Part shown: positions 57,392-64,000 of the stretch, one piece after another | Layout: each line of letters opens with the position of its first letter | Position numbering within the stretch: the stretch's first letter is position 1 | Assembly: GCA_934654775.1 (NCBI GenBank) | Contig: CAKUGR010000001.1 | Location: forward strand, 251,657 to 315,656 | DNA: 64,000 nt | Direction: 5' to 3' | Source of the DNA: an uncultured Collinsella sp. | Lineage (GTDB): Bacteria; Actinomycetota; Coriobacteriia; Coriobacteriales; Coriobacteriaceae | Notes under the pieces: model-generated | Told to the model about the DNA's origin: nothing | The model's database searches: none | The model's input: only the letters and a program-made list of their open reading frames with translations | Program-made: the position numbers and the translations under genes

Positions 57392-58183
57392 TTACTCCTC
57401 GTCGTCCTCGTCGTCAGAGAACAGGTCCAGACGGCTCACGAACAGGCCCTCCTTGCCCTCGCGCGCGGTGATGACCACACGGGCAACGGCGAGCGAGATC
57501 TCGTAGAGCGAGAGCAGGGCGCCGTACATAAGGCCCAGGGTGACGGGCGAGCCGTCGGGCGTGATCACGGCCGAGGCCACGAGCAGGCCCACGTACACAT
57601 AGCGCCAAGCGCTGCGGAAGGCGGCGTAGGACACGATGTGGAAAACGGACAGGTAGAAGATGATGAGCGGAAGCTCGAACGCCACGCCAAAGCCGATCAT
57701 AAAGAGCAGCTCCATGTTGACGTAGTTCTCCAGATCGGGCAGCGCCGTAGCGACGGCCGAGGTCTCGCCGATGAGCCACTCAAAGCCTGCCGGGATAATG
57801 ATGAAGTAGCAGAAGATAGCACCCAGGAAAAACAGCACCGTCGAGGCGAGCACCGTGGGCACGACCCACTTGCGCTCGTTGGGGCGCAGTGCCGGCAGGA
57901 AAAACGCCAGGATCTGCCAGATGATCATGGGCGTGCACATGACCACGGCCATCTTGATGGCAAGCGAGAAGCGCAGGCCAAAGCCGCCGAGCGTGGTGGT
58001 GATGTAAAACTTCCCGTCCGGCACAAAGGAGCGGATGGGGTCTTCCAGGATATCGAGTACCACGGGCGTGGCGAAATACAGCACGATGGCGGCGGCAAAG
58101 ACTGACACGACCACGATGGTCAGACGGCGACGGAGCTCTCCCAGGTGATCGAAGAGCGGCATTCGCGCAGGTCCGATAGGCAT
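57392..58183 (-). CDS. tatC: Sec-independent translocase TatC
   Basis: 263 residues with six membrane spans. Seen: MPLFDHLGELRRRL (the twin-arginine-signal-binding N-terminus with conserved Glu), the FITTTLGGFGLRFSLAIKMA-like second segment (YITTTLGGFG), ALRPNERKW, and EWLIGETSAVATALPDLENY leading to LFMIGFGVAFELP. It forms the Tat receptor. Its ATG overlaps the tatA stop (TAATG), with GGAGGCGATG upstream inside tatA. Confidence 0.94.
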   Translation of the reverse strand: MPIGPARMPLFDHLGELRRRLTIVVVSVFAAAIVLYFATPVVLDILEDPIRSFVPDGKFYITTTLGGFGLRFSLAIKMAVVMCTPMIIWQILAFFLPALRPNERKWVVPTVLASTVLFFLGAIFCYFIIIPAGFEWLIGETSAVATALPDLENYVNMELLFMIGFGVAFELPLIIFYLSVFHIVSYAAFRSAWRYVYVGLLVASAVITPDGSPVTLGLMYGALLSLYEISLAVARVVITAREGKEGLFVSRLDLFSDDEDDEE

Positions 58184-58776
58184 TACTCATCGCCTCCCTT
58201 CGGGACGTCGACGGCAGCGACGTCGTCCTCGGCCTCGAGCTCGCGGGCGAGCTGGTCGACGACGGCTTTGCGCTTGCGGGGGCGACGGGCGTAGAGGTCA
58301 GCCGTCGTGGGCTCTGCCGGCTCGGGCTCGGGCTCTGCAGCAGGCTCGGGCTCGACAGCGGCTGTGGCCTCGGACTCGGCAGTGGCGGGCTCGACGCCCT
58401 CGGTCACAGGATCCTCGGCAGCGCCCTCGCCCTCAGCAGCACCCTCGCTTGCAGCCTTCTCGGCAGCAAGACGGGCGCGACGCTCGGCAAAGGTCTCCTT
58501 CTTGGCGGGCGCTGCCGTCTCGGCGGCATCCTCGTCCGCATCGGAATCGTCGTCGGTCGCAGCGGCCTTCTTGGGCTTGACCGGGGCCGACGCGGCCTCG
58601 CTTACCGGATCGATAATCTCGGACTGAACAACGGCCGTCATCTTTTCCTGCGTCTCGCGGAACTGACGGATGGCACGGCCGATCGTACGGCCCATCTGCG
58701 GGAGCTTATCCGGGCCAAACAGCAAAAAGCCGAAGACCACGATGATCGCGAGCTCACCCTCTCCAATACCAAACAC
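58183..58776 (-). CDS. tatA: Tat translocase subunit TatA/TatB with long acidic tail
   Basis: 197 residues from GTG 58776 (GGAGG 5 bases upstream; ATG codons nearby are out of frame). The N-terminal MFGIGEGELAIIVVFGFLLF span, the hinge FGPDKLPQMG and the amphipathic helix RTIGRAIRQFRETQEKM fit TatA/B. The remaining 140 residues are Ala/Glu/Pro-rich and low in complexity (EPEPAAEPEPEPAEP). It is the only TatA-like gene here, so it may serve as both A and B. Confidence 0.88.
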   Translation of the reverse strand: MFGIGEGELAIIVVFGFLLFGPDKLPQMGRTIGRAIRQFRETQEKMTAVVQSEIIDPVSEAASAPVKPKKAAATDDDSDADEDAAETAAPAKKETFAERRARLAAEKAASEGAAEGEGAAEDPVTEGVEPATAESEATAAVEPEPAAEPEPEPAEPTTADLYARRPRKRKAVVDQLARELEAEDDVAAVDVPKGGDE

Positions 58777-58857
58777 ACATACCTCCAAGGCTCGATGTGA
58801 GTCGAGCCCGCACCGCGCCATTCGGCCGGAACTCGTCTATTCATTCGGTCAAGTATA

Positions 58858-58885
58858 GCGCCCGGACGTCAAAACGTCCGAGCGC
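58858..58885 (-). terminator. hairpin after the STAS gene
   Basis: GCGCCCGGACGT / ACGTCCGAGCGC with one mismatch and a 4-base loop, 45 bases past the STAS stop and before the tatA start on the same strand. There is no strong T run. Confidence 0.6.
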
Positions 58886-58929
58886 ATCACAAACATATGC
58901 CAAACGGCACGCCCTTTTGGGGGCCAAGA

Positions 58930-59244
58930 TTATGCAGCGGTGATCAAAATCTCCTGGTCGACACCCAACAGCTGAACCACGCGCATCACCGGAGGCTGCA
59001 CATTGGTGCAGCTAAAGCGCTTACCGTGGTCGACCGCGTGGTGCGCGGCGCCCACGAGCACGCCAATGCCCGTCGAATCGATGTAGCTCACCTGGGCAAA
59101 ATCGAGCTCAACGGCCTCAGTGGGCTGCTCGAGCGCCAGGTCGATGGCATTGCGCAGGCTATCGGCGTTAGAGATATCGATCTCGCCGGTGACCTTAATG
59201 GTGTAGAGCTCTGGCGTGGGGTTGGTGGAAATACCCAAATCCAT
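58930..59244 (-). CDS. STAS-domain anti-sigma factor antagonist
   Basis: 104 residues. Single STAS domain: LYTIKVTGEIDISNADSLRN, AVELDFAQVSYIDSTGIGVL with the phosphorylatable Ser of the SpoIIAA/RsbV type, and VMRVVQLLGVDQEI. Such proteins release a sigma factor by binding its anti-sigma kinase. No kinase or sigma gene is adjacent, so the partner is elsewhere. Confidence 0.88.
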   Translation of the reverse strand: MDLGISTNPTPELYTIKVTGEIDISNADSLRNAIDLALEQPTEAVELDFAQVSYIDSTGIGVLVGAAHHAVDHGKRFSCTNVQPPVMRVVQLLGVDQEILITAA

Positions 59245-59295
59245 GTATACGCTCCTTTACGTATCGAAAGTGCGGATGGTACGGGAAGCCGCGCG

Positions 59296-60600
59296 TTAGG
59301 CGCGCTCGGCACGCGCAAGCTCGGCAGCGACAAGCTTAACGGCCAGCACCAGCACATCGAGCGCGGCCTCCAGGTCCTCGACCGTGGGATAGCTCGGCGC
59401 GATGCGGATGTTGGTGTCGCGCGGGTCCTTGCCATAGGGCCAGGTAGCACCGGCCGGCGTGAGCTTGACGCCCAGGTCGGCGCAAAGCGCGGCGACCTTC
59501 TGGGCCGAGCCCTCGGGACCATCGAAGCTCACAAAGTAGCCGCCGCGGGGGTGCGTCCAGGTGGCACAGCCCGTGTCGCCCAGGCCCTCGGTGAGCTTGC
59601 GCTCGACGGCCTCAAAGCGCGGGCGCAAAAACTCTGCGTGCTTCTTCATGTGCTCCTTGACCGCCTCGATGGTGGGAAGGAAGCGCACGTGGCGCAGCTG
59701 GTTGAGCTTGTCGGCACTGATCAGGCCGGCCTTCAAACGCTTAGAGAACTCGGCGATCACAGCGGGGCTCGCACCGATAAAGCCGATGCCGGCGCCCGGG
59801 AAGGTAATCTTGGACGTCGAGGCGAAGGCCACCACGCGATCCTCGGTGCCCGCCGCGCGGGCGAGGTCGAAGATGTTGGCGAGCTCGTCGGTCTCGTCGT
59901 ACAGGTCGTGCACGCAGTAGGCGTTGTCCCAGAAGATGCGGAAATCGGGCGCGGCCGTGGGCATCTCGACCAGGCGGCGCACGGTGTCCTCGCTAAAGGT
60001 GATGCCCGTGGGGTTGGAATACTTGGGCACGCACCAGATACCCTTGATGGAATCGTCGGCGGCAACGAGGCGCTCGATCTCGTCCATGTCGGGGCCGTTG
60101 TCGGTCATCGCGACGGGGACGTTCTCGATGCCCAGATCGGCGGTGATGCCAAAGTGGCGGTCGTAGCCGGGAACGGGGCACAGGAACTTGACCTTCTTGC
60201 CGTCGTGCGCGGCCTCGTAGGCGTCCCAGGGCTCGCTGCCGCACGAGCCACAACGCCAGAACATGCCGGCGATGTCATGCTCGATCAAAAGGCTCGACGA
60301 ACCCAGCACGAGCGTCTGCTCGGCGGGGCAGCCCAGGAACTCCCCTGCCAGCTTGCGTGCCGAGGGAATGCCCTCAAAGCAGCCGTAGTTGGAGCAGTCG
60401 ACGTTGCCGTCGTGCAGATCGGCGTCGGCATTGAGGATATCGAGCATGGGGCGCGAGATGCCCACCTGGGAGGGCGACGGCTTGCCGCGGGCCATATCGA
60501 GCGCCAGGCCCTTGGCCTTGACCTCGGCGACCTCAGCCTTGAGCGCCTCGATGGCGGCATCGAGTTCGGTGGTTTCCATCTTCTGGTAGATCGTCTGCAT
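59296..60600 (-). CDS. PLP-dependent aminotransferase, class I (Asp-aminotransferase Ic type)
   Basis: 434 residues. Seen: GKPSPSQVGISRPMLDIL, SNYGCFEGIPSARKLAGEFL, VPKYSNPTGITFSEDTVRRL (cofactor-ring Asn), FWDNAYCVHDL and the PLP Lys in AFASTSKITFPGAGIGF, then RIAPSYPTVEDLEAAL with the carboxylate-binding Arg. This matches the Ic group of aspartate aminotransferases found in Gram-positives. Transcribed on its own ahead of the STAS gene with a 51-base gap. Confidence 0.88.
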   Translation of the reverse strand: MQTIYQKMETTELDAAIEALKAEVAEVKAKGLALDMARGKPSPSQVGISRPMLDILNADADLHDGNVDCSNYGCFEGIPSARKLAGEFLGCPAEQTLVLGSSSLLIEHDIAGMFWRCGSCGSEPWDAYEAAHDGKKVKFLCPVPGYDRHFGITADLGIENVPVAMTDNGPDMDEIERLVAADDSIKGIWCVPKYSNPTGITFSEDTVRRLVEMPTAAPDFRIFWDNAYCVHDLYDETDELANIFDLARAAGTEDRVVAFASTSKITFPGAGIGFIGASPAVIAEFSKRLKAGLISADKLNQLRHVRFLPTIEAVKEHMKKHAEFLRPRFEAVERKLTEGLGDTGCATWTHPRGGYFVSFDGPEGSAQKVAALCADLGVKLTPAGATWPYGKDPRDTNIRIAPSYPTVEDLEAALDVLVLAVKLVAAELARAERA

Positions 60601-60749
60601 GGGTGCGACCTTTCGCGAAGCGGTACGTTGCAGTTCGTCTAAGTATAGACCGCCACCGCCGCAACGTTATGAAGCCGTGATAGATTAAGTTCATCGCAAT
60701 GAATTACGAATCGCCGCGCATGCCGGCGTGGGGCGCCCAAGGAGGCACT

Positions 60750-61004
60750 ATGGAGTACGGATCGTTTCAGGCCGAGGAATTCGGCGACCTGCAGCGCCTG
60801 GTCGACGGACTGTTTTACGACCGCCACGCCATCGACCGCCTGGATCTGATCGTACAGGCCGAAATCTTGGACCTGGCGCCCGATCTCATGGAAATCGTCA
60901 ACCTGCTGCCGCCCGGCTATTACGACCGCCAGTCACTTTGCGACCAGCTCAACTCGGCCCTTGCCGCCCACGGCTGGGGCGCCGTCTACGGAACGGTGGA
61001 ATAG
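60750..61004 (+). CDS. small conserved-looking protein of unknown function
   Basis: 84 residues from ATG 60750 (CAAGGAGGCACT upstream); an upstream ATG at 60699 is possible but lacks a ribosome site. Predicted all-helical and acidic: FQAEEFGDLQRLVDGLFYDR, RLDLIVQAEILDLAPDLMEI, VNLLPPGYYDRQSLCDQLNS. No known domain recognised. The strong ribosome site and GC-third-position bias support it as real. Confidence 0.7.
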   Translation: MEYGSFQAEEFGDLQRLVDGLFYDRHAIDRLDLIVQAEILDLAPDLMEIVNLLPPGYYDRQSLCDQLNSALAAHGWGAVYGTVE

Positions 61005-61037
61005 AACCAGTCATTGGACGTTCTTAAACGACTAGGT

Positions 61038-61206
61038 TAACGCCGATGTTTTGGCAGCGTCAGCGAAAACGACCCTAAGCGAGCAAGGTGACGTGAAATG
61101 AAAGGGCGCTGACCTTCTGGTCGCGCCCTTGAAATTGAACGTCAGATTGCCGCTTAGAGTCGTTTGCAGCGTCGAGCAGTTGCGCGGTTTGTTAAAACCG
61201 CGCAAC
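61038..61206. ncRNA. candidate structured element, copy 2
   Basis: Aligns without gaps over most of its length to the element at 8671-8840. The stems are kept with other bases: AAACGACCCTAAGCG / CGCTTAGAGTCGTTT, GCAAGGTGACGT / ACGTCAGATTGC, AAGGGCGC(T)GACC-TTCT-GGTCGCGCCCTT and GTTGCGCGGTTT / AAACCGCGCAAC. The 5' GCCGATG, the TGACCTTCTGGTC loop and the AGATTGCCGCT run are constant. A GGACGTTC half-palindrome lies directly before it (61009-61036). Confidence 0.6.
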
Positions 61207-61213
61207 AAAAGGG

Positions 61214-61446
61214 CCAGTGTGCAAAAAAGGGCAAATATGAGTACTGTTACTTTTTTAGTAGCAGCGATTTTAGGCAAAAACAGCCCGCTTTGGCCTTGTT
61301 CGCCCTCATTATGAGGACCTCGTCGTCAGTTTCTGATCCACTGTTCACTCGTTAACGTACAGATTGCATGATTATGTCCATTATTTTTCGCACGTAAAAT
61401 GAAACGCCGTTTGTGACAGTACTCACAAACGGCGTTTTTTGCACAC
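61214..61446. repeat. ~233-bp element with 34-bp terminal inverted repeats, copy 2
   Basis: The left arm holds GTGTGCAAAAAAGGG then GCAAATATGAGTACTGTTAC; the right arm (to 61446) is its inverse with about seven differences. It shares the ATGAGTACTGT(C/T)AC core with the element at 46524. The A-T-rich inside has no gene. Within the right arm is a strong terminator. Confidence 0.6.
61402..61440 (+). terminator. rho-independent terminator in the right arm
   Basis: Perfect 15-bp stem AAACGCCGTTTGTGA (61402-61416) / TCACAAACGGCGTTT (61423-61437), then T's. It also has A's on the other side and could stop nhaA transcripts from the minus strand. Confidence 0.85.
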
Positions 61447-61486
61447 GAGGGCATCCGGGGCATGTCCGGCCCCTGTTTTTGCGCTC

Positions 61487-62845
61487 TTACTCGTCCTTGG
61501 GCGCGGGATGTTTGCAGACCACGCTCATGTAGATCATGCCGATTACGGCAGCGGTGACCGAACCGGCAAGGATGGCGGCCTTGGCAGCCAGAACCTCAAA
61601 CTGGGCCGTCGGGAAGGCGAGACCGCTGATGAGAATCGACATGGTAAAGCCGATACCGCCCAGAATGCCCACACCGGCAATCATGTGCCAGTTGACATTG
61701 TGCGGCAGCTCGCAGGCCTTAAGCTTAACCAGGGCAAACGTCATACCAAAGATGCCGATCGGCTTGCCCAGCAGCATGCCAAAGTACACGCCGAGCGTCA
61801 CCGGGTCGGTGAGCAGCGTGCTCATGTCCACGCCCACTAGGCGAACCTGTGCGTTCACGAACGCAAAGATCGGCAGGATCACAAAGTTGACCGGCGTGGA
61901 GATCAGACGCTCCATGCGGATGAGCGGCGGGGTCACGCGGTGCATGACGCGCTCGACCTTGGTGGTCGAGACGGTAAAGTCATGCTGGCCCAGGATGTGT
62001 GCCTCGTCGTCGTAGCGGTCATCGAGCAGCGGCAGGCACTCGCCCAGCCAATCGGTGAGGCTATCGAGCTTGACGCCGCACTTGGCCGGAATGGTGAAGG
62101 CCAGGATGACGCCAGCGAGCGTGGCATGTACGCCGCTCTTGAACATGCAGAACCACAACAGCAGACCCAGTACCGAATACGGGGCAAGGCGGTAATGCTG
62201 CGTCTTGTTGAGCCACACAAGCGCGCAGGTCACAACCGCGGCGGCGCCCAACCAAAACGGATTGGGGCTCTGACCGTAGAAGATGGCGATAGCGGCGATG
62301 GAGATGAGGTCGTCGGCGATGGCGAGCGTCGAGAAGAACACGCGCACGCCGTTGGGCACGCGATTGCCCAAAAGCGACAGCACGCCCAGCGCAAAGGCAA
62401 TATCGGTTGCCATGGGAATGGCCCAACCGTTGCGGGCGCCGGCATGGTTAAAGATCAGGTAGATGCAGGCGGGAACGACGACGCCGCCCACGGCCGCCAG
62501 CATGGGAAGCATGGCCTGACGCGGATTCTTGAGCTCGCCGACCGTCATCTCGTACTTAAGCTCAATGCCCACCAACAAAAAGAAAATCGCCATGAGGAAG
62601 TCGTTGACGAAAAGCTCAACGGTGAGGCCAGCCGTCAAATGTCCCAGACCCACATACAGCGGGGTCTCCAAAAAGTGATGGATGGCCTCGTAGGCATCGG
62701 TATTGGCGCAAATGACGGCGGCGATGGCGGCGATGACCATAACCGCGGCGGAAATCGTGCCGTTCTCGGCGATGCGCTCCCAGATATCGTGGCGCTCAAA
62801 ACGCTTGCGCTCACGAACGTTGAACAGCTGCTCGGGTGCTGCCAT
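61487..62845 (-). CDS. nhaA: Na+/H+ antiporter NhaA
   Basis: 452-residue membrane protein with about 12 spans. Seen: FFLLVGIELKYEMTVGELKNP after the first spans, the twin-strand site AIPMATDIAFALGVLSLLG with the ion-binding Asp pair region (MATDIAFA, then IADDLISI), and PIFAFVNAQVRL. It exchanges Na+ for H+ and regulates cytoplasmic pH. GAAAGGAGCCGCCC precedes the ATG at 62845. Transcribed alone. Confidence 0.94.
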   Translation of the reverse strand: MAAPEQLFNVRERKRFERHDIWERIAENGTISAAVMVIAAIAAVICANTDAYEAIHHFLETPLYVGLGHLTAGLTVELFVNDFLMAIFFLLVGIELKYEMTVGELKNPRQAMLPMLAAVGGVVVPACIYLIFNHAGARNGWAIPMATDIAFALGVLSLLGNRVPNGVRVFFSTLAIADDLISIAAIAIFYGQSPNPFWLGAAAVVTCALVWLNKTQHYRLAPYSVLGLLLWFCMFKSGVHATLAGVILAFTIPAKCGVKLDSLTDWLGECLPLLDDRYDDEAHILGQHDFTVSTTKVERVMHRVTPPLIRMERLISTPVNFVILPIFAFVNAQVRLVGVDMSTLLTDPVTLGVYFGMLLGKPIGIFGMTFALVKLKACELPHNVNWHMIAGVGILGGIGFTMSILISGLAFPTAQFEVLAAKAAILAGSVTAAVIGMIYMSVVCKHPAPKDE

Positions 62846-63052
62846 GGGCGGCTCCTTTCACGGGAAAGCTCCCGTCTTAAAAAAGCACGGCCCGCCCAAG
62901 TGGCGGCGCCGCGCTCTAACGTATTACGCTTGCATCTAGCCTACCCTGCACGACAAGCACGCAGACGTGGCCGAAAAGCGGAACCACAGGTTGAACATTA
63001 TTTGCTCAACGGCGCGGGCGCGCCTGTCCAAAAGACGACGCAGCGCCGTGCA

Positions 63053-63093
63053 CAAAAAACGACCGGAGCGCGGGGCGTCCGCGATCCGGTCGT
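63053..63093 (-). terminator. terminator of the pyrophosphatase gene
   Basis: ACGACCGGAGCGCGG / CCGCGATCCGGTCGT with one mismatch; on the minus strand it is followed by a T run from the A's at 63053-63058. Confidence 0.82.
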
Positions 63094-63112
63094 GGCGTTT
63101 GGTCAACTAAAC

Positions 63113-64000
63113 CTAGCAGGCGGCCATGATGGGGGCAGCGACCTGCTTCTTGCGGGAGAGGACGCCCGGCATCCAAACGCCGTCGTGCTCGTCGGCAATG
63201 CCCAGGCCCTTCTGAGCAGCCTCGGTCTCACCCTCGAGCAGGACCTGCGAGCCCTCCTCCATGATGTCGGTGATGCACAGGACAATGCCGTCGGCACCCT
63301 TCTCGGCGGCGTAGGCGCGCATGGCCTCACGGATCTCGTCGATCATGCCAAGAGCGCGGCTCTTGTCGACAGTCTCGTACTGGCCGATGAGCAGCTTCTT
63401 GCCGGCGGGCTCGAACATCTTGATGTCATTGCCGACCATCTCGGCTGCAGTGAAGGAGCCGGACGGACGGGTGAGGAAGACCTCCATGCCAAACTTGACC
63501 GGGTCGACGCCCACCTGCTCGCCGAGCTTGGCGGCGACGGCGCGGTCGACATCGGTGGTGGTGGGGCTCTTGAGCATGAGCGTGTCGGTCATCATGGCCG
63601 AGAGCAGCAGCTTGGCCTGTACGTCGGAGAGCTCAACGCCGAGCACGCCGGCGAGCTTGGTGACGATGGTGCAGCTGGAGCCCCAGGGCAGGCAGATGTA
63701 GTGCAGCGGGCCGGCGGTCTCGAAGTCGCCGATGCGGTGATGGTCGACAACGCCAAAGACCGTGGCGTCCTTAAGACCGGCAACGGACTGGGCGGACTCG
63801 TTGTGGTCGGTGAGGACGACGAGCTGACCGGCCTCGACGGACTCAATCACGCGGGGCTCGGCGATGCCGGCGTCGGCAAGCAGCTTGGCGGACTCTGCCG
63901 GAAGCTGACCAAGGGCGCAGGCCTCATAGGTGTTGCCGGCATACTCAACCTGGTTGAGCAGCTGGGACAGGACGACGGCGCTCATGATGGCGTCGTTATC
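63113..64000 (-). CDS. ppaC: manganese-dependent inorganic pyrophosphatase (5' end cut by the window)
   Basis: 295 codons are present; the frame continues past base 64000, where the reading DNDAIMSAVVLSQLL matches the start motif (H-x-x-P-D-x-D-A) of family II pyrophosphatases, so only some 10-15 residues are missing. Seen: the DHH motif in FGVVDHHRIGDFE, YICLPWGSSCTIVTKL, AAKLLLSAMM-like LLLSAMMTDTLMLKSPTTT, and the C-terminal substrate motif SRKKQV. It hydrolyses pyrophosphate using Mn2+. The short family length (about 310) fits. Confidence 0.94.
   Translation of the reverse strand, partial: DNDAIMSAVVLSQLLNQVEYAGNTYEACALGQLPAESAKLLADAGIAEPRVIESVEAGQLVVLTDHNESAQSVAGLKDATVFGVVDHHRIGDFETAGPLHYICLPWGSSCTIVTKLAGVLGVELSDVQAKLLLSAMMTDTLMLKSPTTTDVDRAVAAKLGEQVGVDPVKFGMEVFLTRPSGSFTAAEMVGNDIKMFEPAGKKLLIGQYETVDKSRALGMIDEIREAMRAYAAEKGADGIVLCITDIMEEGSQVLLEGETEAAQKGLGIADEHDGVWMPGVLSRKKQVAAPIMAAC

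Overview
The window reads as a chromosomal segment of a high-GC Gram-positive gut bacterium of the Coriobacteriia, most like Collinsella. This rests on GC-rich codon use, dense tagatose-6-phosphate pathway and PTS genes, an archaeal-type type IA topoisomerase, a RicT-like PSP1 protein with a long charged tail, and long intergenic hairpin repeats. It is an inference from content, not a database match. There is no rRNA, prophage, insertion sequence or CRISPR array. One tRNA gene (Thr, anticodon CGT) is present.

Bases 1-38,400 form a large sugar island. It holds a class II ketose-bisphosphate aldolase with a divergent DeoR regulator, a flavodiiron protein, galK-galT with a LacI regulator, an operon lacA-lacB-lacX-lacC, lacF, and two tandem modules of divergent LacI regulator / lacE (EIICB) / lacG (6-phospho-beta-galactosidase). 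A small toxin-antitoxin pair, a DeoR regulator and galM follow. After the tRNA come a YhcH protein, a second lacC-lacX pair, a flavodoxin, nagA, agaS, a GntR regulator and a mannose-family PTS (EIID, EIIC, EIIB, YajC-like, EIIA). Lactose enters as lactose-6-phosphate and is split by LacG. Galactose-6-phosphate then goes through LacAB, LacC and the aldolase. N-acetylgalactosamine can enter by the mannose-type PTS, NagA and AgaS and joins at tagatose-6-phosphate, which explains the second LacC. GalK, GalT and GalM give a Leloir route for free galactose; galE is not in the window.

Bases 38,400-64,000 are mostly housekeeping, mostly on the minus strand: a membrane-anchored SurA/PrsA-like protein, NAD-type isocitrate dehydrogenase, a beta-hydroxyacid dehydrogenase with a Cys/His tail, DegV, long HPF, a solute-binding lipoprotein, a nuclease-like protein, ComF, RicT-like, HolB, Tmk, a zinc-ribbon membrane protein (plus strand), topoisomerase, HypB, HypA, TatC, TatA, a STAS protein, an aminotransferase, NhaA and the start-truncated manganese pyrophosphatase.

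The most unusual material is between genes. (1) A structured element of about 170 bp occurs twice in full and once in part, with compensatory base changes in several stems. (2) A half-site ACCGTTCACSGG is directly repeated at exactly 21 bp in front of lacA, lacF, lacE2 and the GalNAc PTS, a candidate shared operator. (3) There are about 165-235 bp elements with long terminal inverted repeats, a 55-bp palindrome in three copies, and several palindromes built around GGGACGTTC or similar cores, one pair of which brackets a single gene. In the proteins, an orphan EIIB has Tyr in place of the phosphoryl-accepting His, and a dehydrogenase carries a 50-residue metal-binding-like tail.
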